16,437 nucleotides of DNA. It comes from an uncultured Clostridia bacterium. GTDB lineage: Bacteria; Bacillota; Clostridia; Oscillospirales; CAG-272. The notes beneath the pieces were generated by a model. That model saw only the letters and a program-made list of their open reading frames with translations. It was not told where the DNA came from and ran no database searches. Location of the stretch: positions 1-16,437 of the forward strand of contig CANQMJ010000047.1 of the NCBI GenBank assembly GCA_947624945.1, read 5' to 3'. The position numbers and the translations under genes are program-made. This document shows, one piece after another, positions 8,528 through 15,947 of this stretch. The number at the start of each line of letters is the position of its first letter. Within the stretch, counting starts at the first letter, position 1.

Positions 8528-8556
8528 AGCCGGACCGATTCGGTCCGGCTGTTTTT
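8528..8556. terminator. Intrinsic terminator between GH2 and mreB
   Basis: AGCCGGACC (8528-8536) pairs with GGTCCGGCT (8542-8550) around GATTC, followed on the plus strand by GTTTTT. On the minus strand a T-run follows after seven bases (GCGCTCATTTTT), so it may also serve mreB, whose stop is 44 bp away. It is the second hairpin after the GH2 gene. The rest of the 8403-8593 gap shows no gene. Confidence 0.8.
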
Positions 8557-8593
8557 ATATGAGTACTGAATTTGTGACTGATATGACTATCTT

Positions 8594-9625
8594 CTATCCC
8601 TGCTGCTCGGTGCGCGTCCGCGAAATATTTATCGCGCCCTCGGGTATCATCGAGATATTGTCGAGCGACTTGCCCGTTCCGAGCGCGACGCACGAGACCG
8701 CCTTGTCGGCGACGCGCGTCGGTATGCCCGTCACATTCGTGATGAGATAATCGAGCCCGTAGAGAAGACTGCCGCCGCCCGTCATTACGATGCCGTTGGC
8801 GACGACGTCTCCGATCAGCTCCGGCGGTGTGCGCTCGATCACCGAGCAGACAGCCTCCACGATAGACGTTATCGGCTCGTCGAGCGCCTCTATCATCTCG
8901 TCCGACCAGACGCGTATCATCTTCGGCAGTCCCTCGATAAGGCACCGCCCCTTGACGTCGATGTATTTGCGCTCCTCGCGCGTCCACACCGAGCCTATCG
9001 CGATCTTTATCATCTCCGCCGTTCGCTCGCCGATGAGCACATTGTACCGCTTGCGGACGTAGCGTATTATCGCCTCGTCAAACTTATCGCCCGCGACCTT
9101 AATCGACTCGGACACGACGACGCCTCCGAGCGAAATGACCGCGATATCCGTCGTGCCGCCGCCGATATCTATGACCATGTTGCCGTTCGGCTGCGATATG
9201 TCGAGCCCCGCGCCGATCGCGGCGGCGACGGGCTCCTCTATAAGATACGTCTTTTTCGCGCCCGCCTGCGTCGTCGCATCGACGATGGCGCGTTCCTCGA
9301 CCTCCGTGATGCCGCTCGGCACGCATATCATAACGCGCGGCTTGACTATTATCGGCCCTATCGCCTTGCGCAGAAAGTACTGTATCATGCGAAGCGTTAT
9401 CTCGTACTGGCTTATAACTCCGTCGCGAAGCGGACGTATCGCCACTATATTGCCCGGCGTCCTGCCGAGCATCTGCTGCGCCTCTTTTCCTACCTTGAGG
9501 ATCCTGTCCGTATTTTTATCGAGCGCCACGACCGACGGCTCCTTGACGACGATGCCCTTTCCCTTCACGTAAACGAGGACCGTCGCCGTGCCGAGGTCGA
9601 TACCTATATCCCTCTGAAACAGCAT
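8594..9625 (-). CDS. mreB: Rod shape-determining actin homologue MreB/Mbl
   Basis: Bacterial actin that forms membrane-associated filaments and guides lateral wall synthesis; 343 residues, a normal length. Actin-fold nucleotide motifs are in order: phosphate 1 DIGIDLGTAT at 6-15, phosphate 2 VIDIGGGTTDIAV at 151-163 and the adenosine motif VMTGGGSLLYGLD at 280-292. RTPGNIVAIRPL, IGERTAE and SVIERTPPELIGD are MreB-family signatures. I cannot separate MreB from the paralogue Mbl with certainty. No mreC or mreD follows; the gene ends at a TAG near a hairpin. It has its own promoter at 9683-9711 despite lying downstream of comF. The ribosome site is weak (AAAGG about nine bases before the ATG). 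Confidence 0.93.
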   Translation of the reverse strand: MLFQRDIGIDLGTATVLVYVKGKGIVVKEPSVVALDKNTDRILKVGKEAQQMLGRTPGNIVAIRPLRDGVISQYEITLRMIQYFLRKAIGPIIVKPRVMICVPSGITEVEERAIVDATTQAGAKKTYLIEEPVAAAIGAGLDISQPNGNMVIDIGGGTTDIAVISLGGVVVSESIKVAGDKFDEAIIRYVRKRYNVLIGERTAEMIKIAIGSVWTREERKYIDVKGRCLIEGLPKMIRVWSDEMIEALDEPITSIVEAVCSVIERTPPELIGDVVANGIVMTGGGSLLYGLDYLITNVTGIPTRVADKAVSCVALGTGKSLDNISMIPEGAINISRTRTEQQG

Positions 9626-9682
9626 TTTATCTAACCTTTATATATGTGAACGCACACAACATGTGCGCGAGTATTCAATATA

Positions 9683-9711
9683 ATTATAGACTATGATCCC
9701 CGCTTTTGCAA
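9683..9711 (-). promoter_or_regulatory. Sigma-A-like promoter of mreB
   Basis: On the minus strand, TTGCAA (9706-9711), a 17-bp spacer and a perfect TATAAT (9683-9688), the same hexamers and spacing as the CotH-gene promoter. The predicted start is near 9676, giving a leader of about 50 nt. It lies in the 126-bp gap after comF, so mreB can be expressed independently of recD2-comF. Confidence 0.75.
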
Positions 9712-9751
9712 GGGGGGAGAAGGCCCATATTTCCGACCGATTGTTTCCTTA

Positions 9752-10552
9752 TTATTTCTTTTTTGATTTGATAGTCCTTGCGAGTGCAAATATCGCCACA
9801 TCCCGCGCGCCCGCGTCGAACGCGAGCGACGCGCACCTGCCGAGCGTCGCACCGCTCGTTATGATGTCGTCGATGAGAATGACTCGCCGACCGCGCAGTT
9901 TGTACGCATCCTTTCGCGTCATTATGCCGCCGACAGCCTCTTTTCGCTCGACGGCGCTCCGCTTCTTCTGCTCGCCCGACGCACGGCTGTAAAACGCGTC
10001 CGCGAAACCGCACCCGAGATCCTTTGCAAGCAGCTTCGCCGTCTCCCTCATATGGTCGCCGCCGTGCTCGCGCACGGACGCGCGCCGTCTCGGCGCGTAT
10101 GCGACTATCGCATCGCCGACATCGCCGCCCATAACTTCCCTTATGCGTCCGCAGAGAAGATGCGCGGCGAAATTCACCGTGTCCTTGTTGTCCATGCTTT
10201 TGAGCGAGTATATGAGCCTCGACGATGCGCACCCGCGCCGCGTCTTGTCGTAGCCGAAGCAGACGTACGTTTTATCAACACCCGCGCTGCGGATCGCCTC
10301 GGGCGCACACGTACACGAAGAATACGGTCGCCCGCATATGTAGCAGCGCGCCGCGCACGACGTCAGAAAGTCCGACATGCACCGCGCGCAGAACACGCCT
10401 CTCAGCTCCGAATCCGGGTCGGCGAGCATCACGTACTCGCTCGTCGACGCTCCTATCGGCGCTTCATTTTTACAGCATATGCAGCGCGACGGGTATAAAT
10501 ACTCGAGTATCACGCGCCGCAGCCAGGAAATCGGCGACGGCTGCTTTTTCAT
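9752..10552 (-). CDS. comF: ComF family protein (phosphoribosyltransferase fold)
   Basis: 266-residue ComF/ComFC-type protein: an N-terminal zinc-finger region with Cys24-X2-Cys27, Cys55-X2-Cys58 and Cys70-X2-Cys73 (plus Cys80 and Cys82), then a type I phosphoribosyltransferase domain with the PRPP-loop motif VILIDDIITSGATL at 224-237. In competent bacteria ComF proteins assist uptake or processing of single-stranded DNA; in other species the role is unclear, and no other competence gene is in view. Its ATG overlaps the recD2 stop (ATGA), and AAGGAG lies eight bases upstream inside recD2, so translation is probably coupled. The pairing with a DNA helicase fits a role in DNA metabolism (inference). 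No clear terminator follows. Confidence 0.92.
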   Translation of the reverse strand: MKKQPSPISWLRRVILEYLYPSRCICCKNEAPIGASTSEYVMLADPDSELRGVFCARCMSDFLTSCAARCYICGRPYSSCTCAPEAIRSAGVDKTYVCFGYDKTRRGCASSRLIYSLKSMDNKDTVNFAAHLLCGRIREVMGGDVGDAIVAYAPRRRASVREHGGDHMRETAKLLAKDLGCGFADAFYSRASGEQKKRSAVERKEAVGGIMTRKDAYKLRGRRVILIDDIITSGATLGRCASLAFDAGARDVAIFALARTIKSKKK

Positions 10553-12795
10553 TTCGCGCGCTCCTTTTCAAATTCCGCGCGCAGAAAACGCTCGAGCCCC
10601 GTGTACTTCATATTGTCGGCGACACCGTCGACCATTCTCTCAACTATCTCTTCCCTGCCGACGAGTATCACCATCTTCGACGCGCGCGTTATCGCCGTAT
10701 ATAAAAGCTTGCGCGTCAGAAGCTGCGGCGGGCAGTTGTACATCGGGATGATCACGACGGGGTATTCGCTTCCCTGACTCTTGTGAACCGTTATCGCATA
10801 CGCGAGCTCGAGCTCGCCGTCGAGGTCGAAATCATAGTATACGCGCCGCTCGTCGAACAGTATCACCATCCGCCCGTTTTCGGGCTCGATGCGCTCGATA
10901 ATACCGATATCGCCGTTGAACACGCCGATGCCGTCGGGCTCGTCGCCCATCGCGTTCACGCCGCCGTCCCGGTACCACTCGAGCTTATAATTGTTCCGCG
11001 TCTGCATGACCTTGTCGCCCTCGCGGAACACGATCTCGCGCGCCTTGTGCTCGCGTTTGTTCTTCGACGGCGGATTGAGACGCTCCTGAAGCGACGCGTT
11101 GAGCGCGTCCGTACCCGCAGCGCCGCGACGCGACGGCGTTATGACCTGTATACCGTCCGCTATTTCGTCACCGTATGCGGCGGGCAGACGCCTCGCGCAC
11201 AGCTCGACGACTGTCGATGCGATCGACGAATCGTTCTGACGCGGCAAAAAGAAGAAATCCGCAGTCTTGTCCGTCAGTATCGGATACTCGCCCGCGTTTA
11301 TGCGGTGCGCGTTAGTGATTATCCTGCTCTCCCTCGCCTGCCTGAATATCTCGGACAGGCACACCGTCCGCACAGTCCCCGACGCGATTATGTCGTAGAG
11401 CACGTTTCCCGCGCCGACCGACGGCAGCTGATTCGAGTCGCCGATCAATATCAGGTGCGAGCCCGGCTTTATCGCCGCGAGCAGCGCGTCGAAAAGCATT
11501 ATATCTATCATCGACGACTCGTCTATTATCACGACGTCGGCGTCGAGCATGTTGTGCTCGTCGCGCGCGAATCTCGGATACGACGCGTCGTTATACTCCA
11601 TCTCGAGCAGACGGTGAATAGTCCGCGCCTCGACTCCGGTCGCCTCGCTCATGCGCTTTGCGGCGCGTCCCGTAGGAGCTGCAAGCTCGATATCGTCAAG
11701 TCCCATGCGGCGGAATATCTCGATGAGCGCCCTCACGACCGTCGTCTTGCCCGTGCCGGGACTGCCCGTCAAAACGAGCACACCGCCGAGAAGCGCGTCC
11801 GTGATCGCGCGCTTTTGAAGCTCCGCATACTCGATGTCGTATTTGAGCTCAAGTATCGATATGAACCGCTCCGCGTCCGACGCGCTGACGGCTGGGCATT
11901 TCTTGTCGAGCGTATAAAGGCGGCGCGCCGCCTCCGTCTCCGCGCGGTAGTACGTGTCGAGATAGCACATCTCACTTCCGTCGAAGTCGACGGCGATGAC
12001 TTTTCTGCGCGCCTGCATGCGCTCGACTGCTTTATTTACGTCGTCCGCATCGACGCCTATAAGCTCCGCGACGCCCGAGGTGACCTTCGCCGTCGGCACA
12101 CACACGTGACCGTTCACGTTTGCGTTGTACGTGAGAAAATACACGACCGCGCCCTCTACCCGCTCCGCGCTGTCCCTTGCAACGCCGAGCGAGAGCGCGA
12201 TCTCGTCCGCCTTTGAAAAGCTGACGCCGCTTATCTCGCCGCACAGACGGTACGGATTCTTTTTGATTATATCGACGGCGGCGGCTCCCCACTCCTTGAA
12301 TATCCGCATCGACATGGCGGGGCCGAAGTATTCGCGGCAGAACATCATCACCGACCGCGACCCCGTGTGCTCGACGAAGCTGTCGTGTATCTCCTTCGAC
12401 TTTTTCTTCGATATGCCGCTGACCTCCGTCAGCCAGTCGGGGTGATTTTCGATCACGTCGAACGTGTCGGCGCCGTACATGTCGACGAGCCGCCTCGCCG
12501 TGACGGGGCCTATCCCCTTCACGCTGCCCGACGACAGATAACGCAGTATCTCCGTCGCCTCGACGGGGAGGCACGCCTCCGCGCTCTCGGCGCGGAACTG
12601 ACGCCCGAAGCTGGCGTGCACGGTCCAGCTCCCGTACAGCTTTACGGATTCGCCCTCCGATATGTACGGCATAACGCCGACGGCGGTGAAAAATTCACCG
12701 TCGTCCGCCTCGATGTCGCAGACCGTGTAGCCCGTCTCATCGCTTCTGTATACGATCCCGTCCACGACCCCGCTGATCGTTATCATATCGTCCAT
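10549..12795 (-). CDS. recD2: RecD2-like ATP-dependent DNA helicase (SF1B)
   Basis: 748-residue stand-alone RecD-like 5'-3' helicase of organisms that use AddAB rather than RecBCD. Visible parts: N-terminal OB-like region (about 1-80, with TGYTVCDIE); helix-hairpin-helix repeats (SSGSVKGIGPVTA at 88-100, then LTEVSGISKKKSKEI); Walker A GSPGTGKTT with Lys350; Walker B IIDESSMID near 423; motif III GDSNQLPSVGAGNVL; C-terminal UvrD-like motif VHKSQGSEYPVV near 670 and LYTAITRASK. All helicase motifs are intact. The start is less sure: neither the ATG at 12795 nor the one three codons later has a good Shine-Dalgarno. A GC-rich hairpin (12811-12844) sits 15 bases before the start, and I find no convincing promoter between metK and recD2. 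Overlaps comF by 4 bp. Confidence 0.94.
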   Translation of the reverse strand: MDDMITISGVVDGIVYRSDETGYTVCDIEADDGEFFTAVGVMPYISEGESVKLYGSWTVHASFGRQFRAESAEACLPVEATEILRYLSSGSVKGIGPVTARRLVDMYGADTFDVIENHPDWLTEVSGISKKKSKEIHDSFVEHTGSRSVMMFCREYFGPAMSMRIFKEWGAAAVDIIKKNPYRLCGEISGVSFSKADEIALSLGVARDSAERVEGAVVYFLTYNANVNGHVCVPTAKVTSGVAELIGVDADDVNKAVERMQARRKVIAVDFDGSEMCYLDTYYRAETEAARRLYTLDKKCPAVSASDAERFISILELKYDIEYAELQKRAITDALLGGVLVLTGSPGTGKTTVVRALIEIFRRMGLDDIELAAPTGRAAKRMSEATGVEARTIHRLLEMEYNDASYPRFARDEHNMLDADVVIIDESSMIDIMLFDALLAAIKPGSHLILIGDSNQLPSVGAGNVLYDIIASGTVRTVCLSEIFRQARESRIITNAHRINAGEYPILTDKTADFFFLPRQNDSSIASTVVELCARRLPAAYGDEIADGIQVITPSRRGAAGTDALNASLQERLNPPSKNKREHKAREIVFREGDKVMQTRNNYKLEWYRDGGVNAMGDEPDGIGVFNGDIGIIERIEPENGRMVILFDERRVYYDFDLDGELELAYAITVHKSQGSEYPVVIIPMYNCPPQLLTRKLLYTAITRASKMVILVGREEIVERMVDGVADNMKYTGLERFLRAEFEKERAK

Positions 12796-12810
12796 GCTTA
12801 TAACTGCGGA

Positions 12811-12844
12811 CGGGGGAGACGCTCATTTCAAAGCGTCTCCCCCG
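12811..12844. terminator. 13-bp GC-rich hairpin between metK and recD2, repeat-family copy 3
   Basis: Arms 12811-12823 (CGGGGGAGACGCT) and 12832-12844 are perfectly complementary around an 8-nt loop, followed by GCACCCC. It lies about 60 bp after the metK stop and 15 bp before the recD2 start codon, so it can end the metK transcript and also form part of the recD2 leader. It has no adjacent T-run on the minus strand. The inner stem differs completely from copies 1 and 2, yet pairing is kept. Confidence 0.65.
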
Positions 12845-12901
12845 CACCCCCTCCGTAAAACTATTATGAAGCCTTCTTCGCAAGCACTTTATGTGCGTTT
12901 T

Positions 12902-14092
12902 TTACTTTTTGAAAGCAGCGCGCAGCTCGTCCGCGAGATCGACTCTCTCCCACGGTGCGTCTACGTCTTCCCTGCCCATATGACCGTAAGCCGCCAGCTT
13001 TTTGTAGATCGGACGGCGCAGATCGAACTTCTCTATCAGGTACGCGGGACGCAGGTCGACGTGCTCCATGATATAATGCTCGAGTTCTCCCTCGTCGACC
13101 GTCGCTGTGCCGAACGTATCCACCATAAGCGAAACGGGTCTCGCCACTCCTATCGCGTACGCGATCTGTATCTCGCACTTGCGCGCAAGTCCCGCCGCAA
13201 CTATGTTTTTCGCAATGTAACGCGCCGCGTACGTCGCAGTTCTGTCCACCTTCGTCGGATCCTTGCCCGAGAACGAGCCGCCGCCGTGACGCGCGTAACC
13301 GCCGTACGTGTCGACTATTATCTTTCGACCCGTGAGCCCGCTGTCGCCGGCGGGACCGCCGAGCACGAATCTGCCCGTCGGGTTGACGAATATCTTCGTG
13401 TTCTCGTCCATCATACCTTCGTCTATCGTCGGCTTTATGACGCGCTCGATGACGTCGCGGCGTATTGTTTCAAGACCCACCTCGGGCGAATGCTGCGTCG
13501 ACACGACTATCGTATCGATGCGCACGGGGCGGTCGTTTTCATCGTATTCGACAGTGACCTGCGACTTCCCGTCCGGACGCAGATAATCGAGCTCGCCGCT
13601 CTTGCGCAGCTCGGAAAGCCTGCGGCACAGCTTATGCGCCAGCGAAATCGGCAGCGGCATGAGCTCCGGCGTCTCGTCGCACGCGAAGCCGAACATCATG
13701 CCCTGATCTCCCGCGCCCGTGTCGTACTTGTCCGTTATCTCGCCCGCCTTCGCCTCCGCGGACTTGTCCACGCCGAGCGCGATGTCGGGGCTCTGTTCAT
13801 GTATCGAGCTTACGACAGCGCACGTGTCGCAGTCGAAGCCGTATTTTGCGCGGTCGTATCCTATCTCGCGCACGACGTCGCGCACCGTCGACTGAATATC
13901 CACATACGCCGACGTCGTGACCTCGCCGATGACCATGACGAAGCCCGTCGTGCAGAACGTCTCAACGGCGGCGCGGCTCATCGGGTCGCGCGCCAAAAGC
14001 TCGTCGAGTATCGCGTCCGATATCTGATCCGATATCTTGTCGGGATGTCCCTCCGTGACCGATTCGGATGTGAAAAATCTCCTCTTAGACAT
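12902..14092 (-). CDS. metK: S-adenosylmethionine synthetase
   Basis: Methionine adenosyltransferase: ATP + L-methionine + water to S-adenosylmethionine + phosphate + diphosphate, cytoplasmic, normally a tetramer. 396 residues, typical length. Motifs: SVTEGHPDKISDQISDA at 11-27 with the catalytic His16, ATP-binding GAGDQGMMFG at 126-135 and the glycine-rich phosphate loop GGGSFSGKDPTKVDR at about 270-284. The ATG at 14092 has GGGAGG eight to nine bases upstream. The gene follows the COG2426 membrane protein by 21 bp on the same strand and no promoter or riboswitch fits in the gap, so it is most likely read from the promoter at 14615-14643. A GC-rich hairpin follows. Product SAM also feeds radical SAM enzymes such as HemW, a general link only. 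Confidence 0.98.
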   Translation of the reverse strand: MSKRRFFTSESVTEGHPDKISDQISDAILDELLARDPMSRAAVETFCTTGFVMVIGEVTTSAYVDIQSTVRDVVREIGYDRAKYGFDCDTCAVVSSIHEQSPDIALGVDKSAEAKAGEITDKYDTGAGDQGMMFGFACDETPELMPLPISLAHKLCRRLSELRKSGELDYLRPDGKSQVTVEYDENDRPVRIDTIVVSTQHSPEVGLETIRRDVIERVIKPTIDEGMMDENTKIFVNPTGRFVLGGPAGDSGLTGRKIIVDTYGGYARHGGGSFSGKDPTKVDRTATYAARYIAKNIVAAGLARKCEIQIAYAIGVARPVSLMVDTFGTATVDEGELEHYIMEHVDLRPAYLIEKFDLRRPIYKKLAAYGHMGREDVDAPWERVDLADELRAAFKK

Positions 14093-14113
14093 TATATATC
14101 CCTCCCGTGAATG

Positions 14114-14575
14114 TCACGATAAAAAACTGAGGAAGCCGAGAAAGCCGTACGAGATGCCGCTCATTATGAACCCCGCGAGCAGAACGCCGCAAAATACAGA
14201 TACTATCGCGTAGCCGAACTTCATGTCGAGCAGCGACGCTATGAGCGACCCCGTCCACGCGCCCGTTCCGGGCAGCGGTATGCCGACGAACAGCGCAAGA
14301 CCGAGCGTCGCGTATCTCGTCACCTTGTCCGAACGCTTCGCGCCGTGCGCCTCGACCCACACTGCTATCTTTTCGAGCTTCGGCACCTTTTTCATCCATG
14401 CGAGTATCTTTTTTATGAAAAGCAGGATGAACGGCACCGGCAGCATGTTCCCGATAACGGAAACGATGAAACACTTCGGGAACGATAGTCCGAGCGCCGC
14501 GCCTACGGGCACGGAGCCGCGTATCTCGATAAACGGCACCATTGATATGAGCAAAACGTATAAAAGATTCCGCAT
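14114..14575 (-). CDS. COG2426-type small multidrug export membrane protein
   Basis: 153-residue integral membrane protein matching the small multidrug export family (Pfam Sm_multidrug_ex, COG2426). Signatures are VPFIEIRGSVPVG at 13-25 and GIPLPGTGAWTGS at 98-110, with hydrophobic segments at about 2-16, 33-56, 88-112 and 120-148. Despite the family name, the transported substrate is not established. I place the start at the ATG at 14575, which has GGAG six bases upstream. An in-frame TTG at 14626 would add 17 residues, but those bases contain the TATAAT of the operon's own promoter, so that start is rejected. It is the first gene of a two-gene unit with metK. Confidence 0.88.
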   Translation of the reverse strand: MRNLLYVLLISMVPFIEIRGSVPVGAALGLSFPKCFIVSVIGNMLPVPFILLFIKKILAWMKKVPKLEKIAVWVEAHGAKRSDKVTRYATLGLALFVGIPLPGTGAWTGSLIASLLDMKFGYAIVSVFCGVLLAGFIMSGISYGFLGFLSFLS

Positions 14576-14614
14576 AATTATCTCCGCGATAAATTCGGCA
14601 CAAAGCCATTTTAT

Positions 14615-14643
14615 ATTATATCTCAAATATTTGATTATGGCAA
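14615..14643 (-). promoter_or_regulatory. Sigma-A-like promoter of the COG2426-metK unit
   Basis: On the minus strand, TTGCCA (14638-14643; five of six consensus bases), a 17-bp spacer and a perfect TATAAT (14615-14620). The predicted start is near 14608, giving a leader of only about 33 nt before the ATG at 14575, too short for a SAM riboswitch. Confidence 0.8.
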
Positions 14644-14658
14644 TAGCTTTTGTAAAAT
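14631..14658 (+). promoter_or_regulatory. Possible promoter of the DUF421-DUF4363 unit
   Basis: TTGATT (14631-14636), a 16-bp spacer and TAAAAT (14653-14658) on the plus strand, overlapping the -35 of the divergent metK-unit promoter. A competing TATAAT at 14727-14732 is perfect but has no -35 hexamer. An inverted repeat GCGCAT/ATGCGC (14699-14704, 14719-14724) lies just before it and could be an operator. Confidence 0.35.
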
Positions 14659-14761
14659 ATTGAATTTACACTCGATCAAAATTCTCAACACAGTTCGAGC
14701 GCATAAAACCGCGCCTCAATGCGCAATATAATCGTGATAATACCGCACAGGAGGCGCTCTT

Positions 14762-15445
14762 ATGCCGACCGTGATGATACGGACGTTCATCATATACTGT
14801 ATACTCGAGCTGTCGATGAAGCTGATGGGCAAGCGGCAGATCGGCGAATTCCAACTGTCGGAGCTCGTCACGACACTGCTTTTGTCCGAGCTCGCCGCGC
14901 TTCCGATATCGGACCCCGACATTCCGCTTTTATATATGGCGGCGCCCGTCGCACTCATCGTGTCGCTCGAGGTGATAACGTCGTTTCTGTCGGTGAAAAG
15001 CGGCTTTTTGCGCCGTATATTCTCCGGTAAACCGAGCATACTCATATGCCGCGGCGTCCTCGACCAGCGCGAGCTGCGAAGACTTCGCATCAGCACGAGT
15101 GAGCTGCTCGGTCAGCTTCGTCAGAACGGCTACGGCGACATATCCGACGTCTACTACGCCATCGTAGAGGACGACGGCAAGCTGTCCGTGTTCCCGCGCG
15201 CCGAAAAGCGTCCGCCCAATATCGACGAGGTCGCCGACGTGAACGGCGGGCAGACGGTGCAAGACAGCGGCGTCGCGCACGCGCTCGTCATCGACGGCGA
15301 TCTTATCGAGCAGAACATAAAGGCGGCGCAAAAGACACGCGCATTCGTCGAGCATCAGCTGAAAACGGCAAAATGCGACATGCGCGACGTTTTGCTTCTT
15401 CTCTGCGACGACACAGGCAAGGTCACGCTTCTCAAAAAGGAATAA
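14762..15445 (+). CDS. DUF421 (YetF-type) membrane protein
   Basis: 227-residue DUF421/YetF family protein. Hydrophobic segments at about 5-21, 33-50 and 54-75 precede a cytoplasmic region. Family signatures: MGKRQIGEFQLSELVTTLL at 22-40, SELAALPISDPDIPL at 42-56, GKPSILICRGVLD at 89-101 and the ELLGQLRQNGYGDISDVYYAI region. The C-terminal domain (about 90-227) holds DDGKLSVFPR. B. subtilis relatives (YetF, YdfR and others) are linked to the spore or cell envelope, but no biochemical role can be stated. The start has AGGAGG seven bases upstream. The DUF4363 gene follows 9 bp later, so the two are surely co-transcribed, a recurring pair in Clostridia. Confidence 0.92.
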   Translation: MPTVMIRTFIIYCILELSMKLMGKRQIGEFQLSELVTTLLLSELAALPISDPDIPLLYMAAPVALIVSLEVITSFLSVKSGFLRRIFSGKPSILICRGVLDQRELRRLRISTSELLGQLRQNGYGDISDVYYAIVEDDGKLSVFPRAEKRPPNIDEVADVNGGQTVQDSGVAHALVIDGDLIEQNIKAAQKTRAFVEHQLKTAKCDMRDVLLLLCDDTGKVTLLKKE

Positions 15446-15454
15446 AACCGTAAT

Positions 15455-15826
15455 ATGAGATCGTTTATTTTTTCGCTTATACTGATAGTTATAATATCGT
15501 CCGTCACGATAGTCACCGCCGTCTCAACCGACGCATACACCGACCGTCTGCTCGCCCTCGTCGACGAAGCGTTCGACGCGCCCGCCGACTCGCGCGCGTA
15601 CGCGGTCGAGCAGATAAAATCCGTGTGGGAGGACGCGAAACGCACCGTTTGCATCTCCGTCCACCGCAAGGAGTCGACGCTGACCGACACTCTCATCGAC
15701 ACGCTCGACGAGCTCTGCGAACGCGACCACAGCGACGTCGACTTCTACGGCACATGCCGCCTGCTCGAGGGCGAGCTGCGCCATATACGCGAGCTGTCGC
15801 GCCCGTCGTGGCGCAACGTGATGTGA
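15455..15826 (+). CDS. DUF4363 family small membrane-anchored protein
   Basis: 123-residue protein with one N-terminal hydrophobic helix (about 4-24, FIFSLILIVIISSVTIVTAV) and a mainly helical extracytoplasmic remainder, containing WEDAKRTVCISVHRKE and an acidic DELCERDHSDVDFYGTCRLLEGEL segment. Its size, topology and position directly after a DUF421 gene match DUF4363; the function is unknown. The 9-bp spacing to the upstream stop implies co-transcription. Only AAGG about 14 bases upstream could serve as a ribosome site, so translational coupling is likely. No T-run terminator follows, but GCACGC/GCGTGC (15842-15847, 15861-15866) could form a weak hairpin. Confidence 0.8.
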   Translation: MRSFIFSLILIVIISSVTIVTAVSTDAYTDRLLALVDEAFDAPADSRAYAVEQIKSVWEDAKRTVCISVHRKESTLTDTLIDTLDELCERDHSDVDFYGTCRLLEGELRHIRELSRPSWRNVM

Positions 15827-15907
15827 GCATTTCACCGCCATGCACGCCAGCTGACCTCTCGCGTGCCGCACCCGCAAAATATTTTCAAAGAATTTTATGT
15901 AAACCGA

Positions 15908-15936
15908 TTGAAATTTCATCTCCGTTGTGCTACAAT
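15908..15936 (+). promoter_or_regulatory. Promoter of tRNA-Ala
   Basis: TTGAAA (15908-15913), a 17-bp spacer and TACAAT (15931-15936), five of six consensus bases in each box. The predicted start at about 15943 is five bases before the mature tRNA. Confidence 0.8.
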
Positions 15937-15947
15937 AAACCCGTTAT

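Noticed and set aside
9697..9714. CCCC/GGGG inverted repeat after comF as a terminator
   Set aside because: Four-pair stem with a large loop and no T-run on the comF strand; it overlaps the mreB -35 box.
10783..12216. Open frame of about 477 codons opposite recD2
   Set aside because: Antisense shadow of intact helicase motifs; no ribosome site and Arg/Val-rich composition.
12794..14110. Long open frame of about 438 codons on the plus strand opposite metK
   Set aside because: Antisense to the certain metK gene; arginine-rich low-information protein with no recognisable motif, a by-product of GC-rich codon use.
14576..14761. SAM riboswitch before the metK unit
   Set aside because: No SAM-I-type conserved elements and the predicted leader is about 33 nt.
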